Source: CAWCDJ01 sp963778675 (GTDB taxonomy: Bacteria; Acidobacteriota; Terriglobia; Bryobacterales; Bryobacteraceae). From it: a DNA stretch of 64,000 bases. The stretch spans positions 372,001-436,000 of the forward strand of contig CAVZVI010000008.1 of assembly GCA_963778675.1 (NCBI GenBank). The letters are read 5' to 3'. This document shows, piece by piece, positions 26,343 to 35,026 of this stretch (position 1 is the stretch's first letter; each line of letters opens with the position of its first letter). The notes beneath the pieces were generated by a model, which was not told the DNA's origin, made no database searches, and saw nothing but the letters and a program-made list of their open reading frames with translations. The translations under genes and the position numbers were made by a program.

Positions 26343-27497
26343 ATGCCAATTCCGCGCATTCTCCAGTGGGGCAGGCCTCGCGGCCTGCCCTCTCTCGTCT
26401 GTGGCCTCTATTTGGCCGGCGCACTGACTGCCGGTCAGAACCTGCTCGATCTGGGCCGCCAGGCCCTGCAATCCGGCGATCTGGCCCGCGCCGAGAAGAA
26501 CTTCCACGACTACCTTCAGGCACATCCCAACTCGGCCGAGGCCCTTTCCAACCTGGGAGCCGTCTGCGCCCGGCGCGAGCAATTTCAAGGGGCGGTGACG
26601 TTTTACCAGAAAGCCCTGAAGGCCGATCCCCGGCTGGTGCCGGTCCATTTCAACCTGGCCATCGCGCTGGGCCGGCTGAATGAATACGATGCGGCGGCGC
26701 GGCATCTTCGAATCTTTCTGAAGTCCTATCCGGACGAGCCCAGGGCGCATCAACTGCTCGGGCTGTGCCTCACGGAAATCGGTGATTTTCGCAGCGCCCT
26801 TCCCGAGCTGGAGTCGTCCTACAAGCTGAACCCCAAAGATACGAGCATCCTCTACTCGCTTGCCTACGCCAACGCGCGCGCTGGAGATGTCGACCGCGCG
26901 GCGGACCTGCTGCGCCGGTCGGAAGCCGATCCGGCCCAGGCGAAATTGATCGAGGGCCTGATCGAGTACCGGCGCGGGCGGTTCCCCGAAGCGAAGGCCT
27001 TGTTTCAGGCCGTGCTTGCTCTGAAACCCGATACGGCGCCGGCCATCACCGCGCTGGGGCGGCTGGAACTGCTCGACCACAACGACGCGGAAGCGATCCG
27101 GCTCCTGGAGCGCGCCACGCGAATGAACCCTTCCGACGCGGAATCGACCTACCAGCTCGGTGTGCTCTACGACCGCAACGGACGAACTGAAGAGGGCATC
27201 CGCCTGCTGAAGCGCGCCATCATGTTGCGGGCCAACTATCCGGACCCGCACTATCAGTTGGGGCGCATCGCCCTGGGCCGCAAGGATTACAAGACCGCCG
27301 AGAAGGAACTGGAACTGGCGCGCCGCCTTTTGCCGGACCAGGAAGCGATCCGCCTGCTACTGGGCCGGACCTACCAGGCGCTGGGCCGTGACGCCGACGC
27401 GAAGGCCGAGTTCGCCGAAGTACGTCGGCTCAAGGCCGCGGTGATCGAGCGTGACCGCCAGCGGGTGGAATCCGATGCGCTCATGAAGCAGCCATGA
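26343..27497 (+). CDS. TPR-repeat protein, receptor-linked
   Basis: 384 residues from ATG 26343, 15 bases after the receptor stop; the ribosome site is weak (GAGCGTGG), which fits translational coupling. Residues ~1-34 look like an uncleaved or atypical export signal, and their codons contain a 22-base GGCC palindrome (26369-26390). About nine TPR units follow (LLDLGRQALQSGDLARAEKNF, ALSNLGAVCARREQFQGAVTFY, HYQLGRIALGRKDYKTAEKEL, LLLGRTYQALGRDADAKAEF). The stop overlaps the next gene start as ATGA. TPR folds are also the scaffold of SusD, the glycan-binding partner of SusC receptors, so a similar partner role for the receptor is a reasonable inference, though sequence similarity to SusD itself is not seen. 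Confidence 0.85.
   Translation: MPIPRILQWGRPRGLPSLVCGLYLAGALTAGQNLLDLGRQALQSGDLARAEKNFHDYLQAHPNSAEALSNLGAVCARREQFQGAVTFYQKALKADPRLVPVHFNLAIALGRLNEYDAAARHLRIFLKSYPDEPRAHQLLGLCLTEIGDFRSALPELESSYKLNPKDTSILYSLAYANARAGDVDRAADLLRRSEADPAQAKLIEGLIEYRRGRFPEAKALFQAVLALKPDTAPAITALGRLELLDHNDAEAIRLLERATRMNPSDAESTYQLGVLYDRNGRTEEGIRLLKRAIMLRANYPDPHYQLGRIALGRKDYKTAEKELELARRLLPDQEAIRLLLGRTYQALGRDADAKAEFAEVRRLKAAVIERDRQRVESDALMKQP
26369..26390. repeat. dispersed GGCC palindrome inside coding start (copy 3)
   Basis: GGGCAGGCC-TCGC-GGCCTGCCC, 9-bp perfect arms. It encodes GRPRGLPS in the signal region of the TPR gene and could form a hairpin near the start of the message. Nearly identical to the intergenic copy at 35027. 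Confidence 0.55.
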
Positions 27498-29227
27498 CGC
27501 GCCGCGCGGCCCTCTTCTTCGCGCTTTGCTGCTGCGGTGCATCGGGGCAGGGAATCGCCACTCGCAATGTGAAGGCCGCGCCGCGCGCGAAGGCATCGGG
27601 GCGTCCCTGGCCCTCGCGCCTCACCAACATTGCGAAGCAGGCCGGGCTGATCCACGACACGGTGTATGGCGCCGAGAAGGGAGTCGAGTACCTGTCTGAG
27701 ACTTCCTCGGGCGGCATCGCCCTGTTCGACTATGACGGCGACGGTTGGCCGGATATCTTCGTTGTCGGCGGCACGCGCTTCGACGGCGCGCCGCCCGAAG
27801 CTACGAACCGCCTCTACCACAACAACCACAACGGAACGTTTACCGACGTTACGGATCAGGCGGGGCTGCGCCGCACCGGATGGGGGCAGGGCGTCGCGGT
27901 CGGCGATTACGACAACGACGGGCACCTGGACCTATTCGTTACTTACTGGGGCGACAATGCGCTCTATCACAACAATGGCGACGGCACATTCACCGATGTC
28001 GCGGCGAAGGCGGGGTTGATCCCGCGCGTGAAGCCGGCGTATCCGGCCTGGCATTCGGGCGCCACTTTCGTGGACTATGACCGCGACGGCAAACTCGACC
28101 TGTTCGTCACTACCTACACCGATTACGACCTGCGCCGTGTTCCCAAGCCCGGTGCCAATCCCAACTGCAACTGGAAGGGGGTGCCGACGCCCTGCGGCCC
28201 GCGCGGACTGGCTCCAGGGCGCCAGTACCTGTTTCACAACCGCGGCGACGGGACGTTCGAAGATGTCTCGGAGAAATCGGGAATCGCGAAGTCTCATGCC
28301 TCGTTCGGCTTCACCGCCGTGGCGGCCGATTTCGACGACGACGGCTGGCAGGATATCTACCTGGCCTGCGACTCCACTCCGTCGCTGTTCTTTCACAACA
28401 ACCACGACGGCACCTTCACCGAGGAGGGCATCGAGCGGGGGGTGGCCCTCAATCCAGACGGAATGGAGCAGGCGGGGATGGGGGTGGCGGTCGGCGATTT
28501 CAACGGGGACGGTATTCTCGACATCCTCAAGACCCACTTCGCCGACGATACGCCCGCGCTCTACCAGGGACTGGGCAAGGGCCAGTTCGACGACGTTACG
28601 CTCAAGGCCGGGCTGGCGGTCGAAACGCGTTACGTCTCCTGGGGGGCGGCCATGCCGGACCTCGATAATGACGGCCTGCCCGACATCTTCATCGTGACCG
28701 GAAACGTGTATCCCGACACGGAGCGACAGTTGCCTGCCTATCCGTACGCTTCGCCCCCGTTGTTGTTTCGCAATTTGGGCAGCGGACGGTTCGAGGAGCT
28801 GGGGAGCAGCGAAGCCGGACCGGCCCTGGCCGAACGTCACTCCTCGCGCGGCATGGCGGTAGGCGACATCGACAACGACGGCGATCTCGACATCGCCATC
28901 TGGAACCGCAACGCGCCGCCGAGCCTGCTGCGCAACGATCTGAAGTCCAGCCATCACTGGCTGCAGGTGGTCCTCACCGGGACGAAGTCGAACCGGGCGG
29001 CGATCGGGGCCAGCGTGACGGTGAAGGCCGGCGGAAGGGTGCAAAGGCAGGTGGTGCTGAGCCAGTCGAGCTTCACGTCGGCTTCGGATTTGCGGCTGCA
29101 TTTCGGACTGGGCGACGCGGCCGCCGCGGAGGTGACCGTGCGGTGGCCAACTGGCGTGAGCGAGAGGTTCCCCGTGGCGGGCGTGGACCGCGTGCTGCAT
29201 CTTGTGGAGGGCAAGGGGACGCGTTGA
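27494..29227 (+). CDS. FG-GAP propeller + ASPIC/UnbV protein (CRTAC1-like)
   Basis: 577 residues; ATG 27494 overlaps the TPR stop. Signal peptide MTRRAALFFALCCCGASGQG. Seven calcium-loop motifs are visible (DYDGDGWPD, DYDNDGHLD, DYDRDGKLD, DFDDDGWQD, DFNGDGILD, DLDNDGLPD, DIDNDGDLD), followed by an ASPIC/UnbV domain (HHWLQVVLTGTKSNRAAIGASVTVKAG; EVTVRWPTGVSERF). The domain order equals that of the protein at 21089 and the C-terminal half of the fusion at 17853. It closes the receptor-TPR-propeller operon. Predicted location is periplasm or cell surface. A calcium-dependent binding role is inferred from the motifs; enzymatic activity is not suggested by any catalytic motif. Confidence 0.88.
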   Translation: MTRRAALFFALCCCGASGQGIATRNVKAAPRAKASGRPWPSRLTNIAKQAGLIHDTVYGAEKGVEYLSETSSGGIALFDYDGDGWPDIFVVGGTRFDGAPPEATNRLYHNNHNGTFTDVTDQAGLRRTGWGQGVAVGDYDNDGHLDLFVTYWGDNALYHNNGDGTFTDVAAKAGLIPRVKPAYPAWHSGATFVDYDRDGKLDLFVTTYTDYDLRRVPKPGANPNCNWKGVPTPCGPRGLAPGRQYLFHNRGDGTFEDVSEKSGIAKSHASFGFTAVAADFDDDGWQDIYLACDSTPSLFFHNNHDGTFTEEGIERGVALNPDGMEQAGMGVAVGDFNGDGILDILKTHFADDTPALYQGLGKGQFDDVTLKAGLAVETRYVSWGAAMPDLDNDGLPDIFIVTGNVYPDTERQLPAYPYASPPLLFRNLGSGRFEELGSSEAGPALAERHSSRGMAVGDIDNDGDLDIAIWNRNAPPSLLRNDLKSSHHWLQVVLTGTKSNRAAIGASVTVKAGGRVQRQVVLSQSSFTSASDLRLHFGLGDAAAAEVTVRWPTGVSERFPVAGVDRVLHLVEGKGTR

Positions 29228-29247
29228 CGCGCACCGCCGGCGCTTGG

Positions 29248-29267
29248 GCCGGCCGGAGGCCTACCCT
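29248..29267. repeat. degenerate GGCC palindrome
   Basis: GCCGGCCGGAGGCCTACC resembles the dispersed GGCC palindromes with mismatched arms; it lies between the convergent propeller and protease genes and could help end transcription. Confidence 0.25.
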
Positions 29268-32065
29268 ACTGGACGTTGATATAGGCGGGCGGGCTGGAAG
29301 CGGTGCCCACTGTGACGACCACCGGCTGCCGGCCGGTCGGAGCGGTCTGCGGGATCGTGTAGTTGATCTGGGTCACTCCTACGGACCAGCTCGGAATGCC
29401 GACGTATGTGGTGGTCGCGGCCACTCCACCGACGGTGACCGTCACGGCAAGCCGCGGCTTGGGGACAATGCCCGCGGCAGGTGTATCGCCCGTGGTTACG
29501 CTGGGTCTGACCGCGCCATCGCCCGTGATGAACAACGTGACGGTCTGGTTCCGTGCGCCGCTGGGGAATGGGTTGATGGTTCCATCCAGGAAGGTGAAAA
29601 TCCCCGGGCCGGCCGCGGCAATCTGTAACGGATAAGGGTCGGAATTCTCGTACGGATTGCCTATCACAAGCTGGGTAGTGCCGACGGCGGTTTCATATGG
29701 AATCTGCAGGTTCACCTGGTTCGGCGAAACATACAACAGCGGCGTCGGCACATTGTTCACCCACGCTTCGAAGCCCGCCAGGAATTGTGGGAGTGGAATG
29801 GATGCAGCCGATTGCGCCAGGCTGCCCATACCCGTGCCGTAGACGCTCACCAGTTCGCCGGGAGCGAACACCTGCTGCCCTGTAGCGGCGTTGCTGACGC
29901 CGCCGATCGTAAGGACTGTTCGCGGCCCGGTAAAGGGAATCGCAAGCTGCGTAGTCCACTTGCGATTGCTGGCATCCACGCCGCTGAAAGAGAACATCAC
30001 GGTGTGGGGCGTCAGTGTGGCAAAACCCAGGCTTGCGGAAATCGATTGGCGCGCAGCAATGGTTGCGCTGCCGAACAATGTCGCAATCTGCGAGGTGTAG
30101 CTCGCGCCGTCAATGGTTAAATCCGTCAAGGTGGTGCCGACCCCCGCCTCTTCGGTGAGAGTCAGTTGGTAGCTCCACAGGTTGCCTTTGGCGTCCTTCT
30201 GTGCCAACTCGAATACCGGGTTCTGATCGATCGAAGCGACCACCGAGGATCCCGCGGATGACTGTGTCGTCCAGTTGTGCACCAGGTTGTAGGCGTCGAC
30301 GGAGCCGAGTCCGCTGGCCATGTCGTATCCAAGCCCTGCCAGCCTCACGACGTACCCATTGACGCAGTTCGGAGTTCCTGACGCGCAGGGTGAGCCGTTG
30401 TCCCCCACGGTGACGTCGTGAAAAATCTCGGTGGCATTCGACCCTTGCGCCAGCCGGTATAAGCGTGGGGTTGATGTTGCCGAGGCCCGGCTGGCTCTGC
30501 GCGCCGGTCGATACCAGATACTGGTTGAGCAGTGTGGCAATTCCGGCCATGGTCGGCGCAGCTGCGGAGGTCCCTCCGAAATAGGCCGGTCCGCCGGAGT
30601 ACACATAGTAGCCGTCGTGGTCGGCGGAAGAGCTGAAAGAAAGATCGGGTACGTGGCGCGCGCCGTCGTTCGGGACTCCCGGGCCCGTCTGCCACGAGGG
30701 CTGCGGGAAGAAAATGCTCGCTCCCCCGCCTCCGGCCGCAAGGGCGCCATCCGCCGCGGTATCGTTCCAGACCCGCTCCGGAATGTAAGAGCGCGCGGAC
30801 GCGCCAGTGGCAGTGTTGGCGGCGTTCCAGTAGGTGCCGCCCGCCTCGTTGAATTCGGTCCCTCCCATCCCCGTGACCTCGGGGATGGATGCCGGAACAT
30901 CCACCGCGAACCCATTTTGGGCGATCGTTGCGTTAGGATCCTCGCAGTCCGAGGCCCCGGAATCGCCCGATGCCGCGAACCAGGTCATCCCCTGCATGTT
31001 GGCCTGCTGAGCAGTGGATTGGAAGCTCGGCAAATCCACCAGGTCGTAGGACTCGCACCCGCCGTAGCTCATCGTGATCACCTTCGCCTGGTTGTCGTTC
31101 ACGGCATACATGGCCGACTTCCACACGTCGTCGGAATAGTAAAAGAGAATCGAAGCGTTACGAGCCACGGCGCTCGACCATTCGATATCGAGAGCCGCCT
31201 CGTCCACGTCGCCCGGCACGACTCCGGGGTTTGTGGTCCCCGGAACCAGGATGCGCTGCAGGTCAATCGTCCCGAGGTTGAACTTCGAGCGGAAATTGTT
31301 GATGTCGGAAACGACAATGTCGGTCTGGCCCACGACGGCGAGTTTCTGCCCCGTACCATCGACCTTTGCCGAGTAGAGCGGCGCGACGTCGTAGATGGTC
31401 GCGAAATCGTCGGGTGCGATGTTATGCGAGCCGTTGGACTGGGTCATCTGTGGATTGCTCAGCCGGCGATAACGCGGCCGCAACCGGAAATTGTGAAGCC
31501 CGCGAACCCCCGCGACGACCGGAGCCAGATCCGTTGGAATCGATGGGTCCGCGGCGTTAGCGTAATGGGTCGTGCCGTTCACCAGGTACTGGTCGATGGG
31601 TGTCCCGAAAGCCGCTTGCACCTGCTGCGCGTCGCCCCGGAATGAGATCCACATCCGGCTTCGGGCCACCCGCACGCCGGTAAAACCCTGGGTCTGCAGC
31701 CATTGGACGACCTGGGAAACATCGTGCTGGCTTACGCCGAAACGGTCGGCGTACTGCTCCGGCGTGATCCACCGGTGGTAATCCGGTGAGGCCGGGTCCT
31801 GCTGCTGCTGGACCAGCGCGGCGGCGGCCTGCTGCTGCGCGGCCGAGGACTTCAAGAGCAAGACCAGGTCTGGCATCGGAAACGAACCCGCTACCCGCCC
31901 CATGTCCAGTCCGCCAAGGGCTCTTCGCGGCACGCGCCCGCGCAGCACCACGCTGCGGGCCAGATCGAGCTTCGACGGGACTCGATCCTGCTGGGCGGCG
32001 AGACTGAGGACCGACAGGACCAGAATTGGCGCAGTAGCGGCGAACCGCCGCAGAGCAAGTGTCAT
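29266..32065 (-). pseudogene. sedolisin-type protease with TIGR03437 C-terminal domain, frameshifted
   Basis: Read from ATG 32065: signal peptide (MTLALRRFAATAPILVLSVLSLAAQQ), then a pro-kumamolisin activation domain (QQDPASPDYHRWITPEQYADRFGVS), then a peptidase S53 domain with the ExxxD pair in DEAALDIEW, the oxyanion Asp in SGDSGASDCE and the nucleophile Ser in FGGTSAAAPTMAG. At about 30460 the frame shifts by +1 (GNINPTL continues as YRLAQGSNATEIFHDVTVGDN in the next frame), and the new frame runs to 29266 through an Ig-like region and the TIGR03437 domain first described in Solibacter (VFAPGELVSVYGTGMG ... LYVSPNQVNLQIPYE). Without the shift the first frame runs into nonfamily sequence until 30110. 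All motifs are intact on both sides, so this is a very recent mutation, a sequencing error or programmed frameshifting. Intact relatives are secreted acid proteases. Confidence 0.8.
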
Positions 32066-32155
32066 GTAAGGTTCCCGAGGGCCCGCACGGACTCCTGACC
32101 CGCGGGCACTTACCGTCTCAGACGTATGCCGATGCCGTCCGGGTTGCAGGCTAAA

Positions 32156-33262
32156 ATGGGGGAGTCCATGCAAGTCCCGGAAATCGACACGCCCGCGCTG
32201 GTGGTGGATCTCGAGGTGATGGAGCGCAACCTGCGCCGAGTCGCTGATTACACAAGACAACACGGCCTGCGCCTTCGTCCTCATACCAAGACCCACAAGT
32301 CGACCCGCATCGGCTCTCTACAACTAAAGTTAGGTGCTGTCGGACTGACGGTCGCCAAGGTTTCGGAAGGGGAGGTGATGCTTGGCGCCGATCCTCCCGA
32401 CCTGCTGGTCGCCTACCCGATCATCGGCCGCCCGAAACTGAAGCGCCTCACGGCTCTCGCTCGCAAGACGCGCGTCACCGTAGCCCTGGACAGTCCTGCC
32501 GCCGCGATGCAGCTTTCCGAGGCCGCCGGTGCCGCGCAGGTGGAAATCGGAGTCCTGGCGGAGGCGGATGTCGGGCTGGGGCGTGTCGGCGTCTCGCCGG
32601 GCGAGCCGCTGCTGCGGCTGGCGCAGTACATCGAAAAGCTCCCTCACCTGCGCCTGGAGGGCATCACGTTCTATCCCGGCCAGATCAAGGACCTCGAAGC
32701 GACGGGCATGCGCGCTCTCACCCAGGTCGGCGAACTGCTCCGCTCGATCCTGGCCGATTTTCGTGCCGCCGGCGTCGAGGTTAAGATTGTTAGCGGCGGC
32801 TCAACTCCGACCCTTTTTCACTCCCACGAGCTCGATGGCCTGACCGAAATCCGTCCCGGCACCTACGTTTTTAACGACATCAATACCGTGCGCAGCGGCG
32901 GGTGCTCGCTCGAGGATTGTGCGGCGTCGATTCTGGCCACGGTGGTTTCCACCGCCCGGCCCGGCCAGATGATCGTGGACGGCGGGTCCAAGACATTCTC
33001 CTCCGACCGGCTGGCGAACCCTGCCGAGGTCACGTTCGGATACGTCGTGGAGGCGCCCGCGGCCCGCTTCCACAAAATGAATGAAGAGCACGGGTATGTC
33101 GACATCACGCGGGCGGAACGCGAATTTTCCATCGGCGACCGCGTTCATATTATTCCGAACCACATCTGTGTCGCGGTCAATCTCCATGAGCAGGTCTACG
33201 GCATCCGTGGCGACCACGTGGAAGAGGTTTGGAAGGTGGAAGGGCGGGGCAAACTGCAATAG
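32156..33262 (+). CDS. PLP enzyme of D-threonine aldolase / D-serine dehydratase family
   Basis: 368 residues from ATG 32156 (GCAGG five bases upstream); the next ATG at 32168 is also possible because homologues begin near IDTPALVVDLE. The N-terminal alanine-racemase-like TIM barrel has the cofactor lysine in RPHTKTHK (Lys45 from this start) and the phosphate-binding SGGSTPT loop; a C-terminal beta domain ends in IIPNHICVAVN. In this fold III family the two metal ligands are His-x-Asp in characterised bacterial D-threonine aldolases and His-x-Cys in eukaryotic D-serine dehydratase; here His336-x-Cys338 is present, so D-serine dehydratase-like activity should be considered. Expected reaction: breakdown of a D-beta-hydroxy amino acid. 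It is transcribed divergently from the protease gene. Confidence 0.85.
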   Translation: MGESMQVPEIDTPALVVDLEVMERNLRRVADYTRQHGLRLRPHTKTHKSTRIGSLQLKLGAVGLTVAKVSEGEVMLGADPPDLLVAYPIIGRPKLKRLTALARKTRVTVALDSPAAAMQLSEAAGAAQVEIGVLAEADVGLGRVGVSPGEPLLRLAQYIEKLPHLRLEGITFYPGQIKDLEATGMRALTQVGELLRSILADFRAAGVEVKIVSGGSTPTLFHSHELDGLTEIRPGTYVFNDINTVRSGGCSLEDCAASILATVVSTARPGQMIVDGGSKTFSSDRLANPAEVTFGYVVEAPAARFHKMNEEHGYVDITRAEREFSIGDRVHIIPNHICVAVNLHEQVYGIRGDHVEEVWKVEGRGKLQ

Positions 33263-33272
33263 TCCCGCGCCT

Positions 33273-33303
33273 GGACACTCCGTCCCATGGGCGGACGGTG
33301 TCC
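33273..33303 (+). terminator. hairpin after PLP enzyme gene
   Basis: GGACAC-T-CCGTCC and GGACGGTGTCC pair over about 12 bp with one bulged T and a seven-base loop. No T-run follows, so a rho-independent role is uncertain. Confidence 0.4.
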
Positions 33304-33387
33304 GCGAGATCGAGGCCGCGAAAACCACTATAGGCCTTGCTCCATTTTTCGGAAGCTTGCGTGCTCAGCCCCGGGCCGGAGGTTTCC

Positions 33388-33825
33388 ATGCCAAATAAAG
33401 AACGGATTCGGGAAGCGCTGACCAACCTGCCCACCCTCGAATATTTCCAGCAGCGGATCCAATTGGGCTGGAGGCCGGTCGTGGTCGAGTGGGAGCGGGC
33501 AATCCACCCCGAAACCGGCGAGCCGCAGCCGTTTACGGAAGAGATCCCCTATGGCCTGCGGGTCTCCGAGGATTGCCTGGGACTCGTCGAAAATCCCTAC
33601 GAGCGGGAGATCATTACCATGGCCATCGACATGGTCGTGGAGGATTGTCCGCTCTCGCGAGTTGCCGCGGAACTCAACCAGCGCGGGTACCAGACGCGGG
33701 CCGGGCATCCCTGGACTCCCAGCGACCTGTTCAGCCTGCTGCCTCGCATGATTCAAGTCGGGCCGCGGCTATTCTCCAGCGAGGAGTGGACCAGCCGCCG
33801 GCAGAGGCTGCCGCGAGTCGTGTAA
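33388..33825 (+). CDS. small protein with serine-recombinase-like DNA-binding domain
   Basis: 145 residues from ATG 33388, supported by GGAGG five bases upstream; longer in-frame starts lack this. The N-terminal ~75 residues (LEYFQQRIQLGWRPVVVEWER) are unfamiliar. Residues ~85-125 match the 'Recombinase' domain pattern found after the catalytic domain of large serine recombinases: AAELNQRGYQTRAGHPWTPSDLFSLLPR is equivalent to the conserved Leu-Asn-x-x-Gly-x-x-Thr-Arg-x-Gly-x-x-Trp-[ST] segment. The catalytic resolvase domain with its Ser nucleophile is absent, so it cannot recombine DNA by itself. It may be a domesticated DNA-binding protein. It sits between the PLP enzyme and the oxidoreductase genes without other mobile-element traces. 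Confidence 0.65.
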   Translation: MPNKERIREALTNLPTLEYFQQRIQLGWRPVVVEWERAIHPETGEPQPFTEEIPYGLRVSEDCLGLVENPYEREIITMAIDMVVEDCPLSRVAAELNQRGYQTRAGHPWTPSDLFSLLPRMIQVGPRLFSSEEWTSRRQRLPRVV

Positions 33826-33870
33826 ACGGCGGCACCACGTGATACTCTCTGGAGTCGAAGGGAGGTCTCC

Positions 33871-35022
33871 GTGGACCCGAACCGCAGGAATTTTCTCGCT
33901 TCCGCGCTTGCCGCGCCGCTCTTTGTGCCGCGCAGCGCCTGGGGCGCCAACGACCGTCTGGCATATGGCCTGATCGGTGCCGGCGGCCGCGGCCGCTACC
34001 TCAATCAGAATTTCCAGAAACTGGGTGCGCAATGTGTCGCCATTGCGGAAGTCTACGAGCCGCACATGGAAGAGGCGCGCAAGGGCGCGGCCGATGCGAA
34101 GCCTTACCTTGACTACCACGACCTGCTGGCGCAGCCGGGCCTGGACGCCGTGGTGGTTGCCTCTCCGGACCATCAACACGCGCCCATGCTCTACGCCGCG
34201 CTCGACGCGAAGAAGGACGTCTACCTGGAAAAGCCGATGTCGCATTCGCTCGAGCAGAGCCAGGAGATGATTCAGGCTGTCCGGAAGACGAAGCAGATCG
34301 TGCAGATCGGGATGCAGCGGCGCAGCGCGCCGTCGGTGATCAAGGCGAAAGAGCTTCTGGATACGGGTATTCTCGGCCGCATCACCATGGCCAAGCCGAT
34401 GTGGAATTGGAACGTTTCCAAACCCCTCAACAATTCGCCGCTCCCCGGCACGCTGGATTGGAAGCGGTTCCTCGGCCAGGCGAAAGAGCGCGACCTGGAG
34501 CCGATGCGCTTCCGCTCCTGGCGTTATTTCTGGGATTATTCCGGCGGCAACATGACCGATCAGGGGACGCACCTGATGGACGTCGTGCAATGGTTCACCA
34601 ACTCCGGCCCCGTGCGGTCGGCGGTGTGCTACGGGCAGCTTGCGAAGAATACCGGCTCCGAAGTGCCGGATGTCTTCTGCGCGGTTTTCGAATACGAAAA
34701 GCTGATGGCCACCTGGACGTTGAACTACTGCAACTCGTACGACAACGACTGGTCGATCCAGTTCCAGGGCGATGAAGGCACCATGATCATCAACAACGCC
34801 GGTTATCGCATCTGGAAGGAGCCGGTGCCGAAGAACCCGGAGCCCATACAGACCATGGCGGCGCCGATTCCCATCGAGACGCACATTCAGAATTTTCTCG
34901 ATTGCGTGCGCTCACGCAAAGAACCGAACGCGCCGGTGGAGGTGGGTGCCAGCGCCGTGTCCGCCCCGCACCTGGCCAACCTGGCATACCACCAGGACCG
35001 CCGGGTGCGCCTGAACGGGTAG
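33871..35022 (+). CDS. Tat-exported Gfo/Idh/MocA-family oxidoreductase
   Basis: 383 residues from GTG 33871, preceded by GGGAGG at five bases. The N-terminus MDPNRRNFLASALAAPLFVPRSAWG is a twin-arginine signal. A Rossmann fold follows with YGLIGAGGRGRYLNQN as dinucleotide-binding loop, and the family's catalytic Lys sits in VYLEKPMSHS. The C-terminal alpha/beta domain contains WRYFWDYSGGNMTDQGTHLMDVVQWF, typical of the large exported subfamily common in Acidobacteriota and Planctomycetota. These enzymes oxidise or reduce sugars or sugar-like polyols with NAD(P) bound before export; some act as glycosidases with a catalytic NAD. The substrate is not deducible. A GGCC palindrome follows the stop directly. 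Confidence 0.88.
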   Translation: MDPNRRNFLASALAAPLFVPRSAWGANDRLAYGLIGAGGRGRYLNQNFQKLGAQCVAIAEVYEPHMEEARKGAADAKPYLDYHDLLAQPGLDAVVVASPDHQHAPMLYAALDAKKDVYLEKPMSHSLEQSQEMIQAVRKTKQIVQIGMQRRSAPSVIKAKELLDTGILGRITMAKPMWNWNVSKPLNNSPLPGTLDWKRFLGQAKERDLEPMRFRSWRYFWDYSGGNMTDQGTHLMDVVQWFTNSGPVRSAVCYGQLAKNTGSEVPDVFCAVFEYEKLMATWTLNYCNSYDNDWSIQFQGDEGTMIINNAGYRIWKEPVPKNPEPIQTMAAPIPIETHIQNFLDCVRSRKEPNAPVEVGASAVSAPHLANLAYHQDRRVRLNG

Positions 35023-35026
35023 TGTG

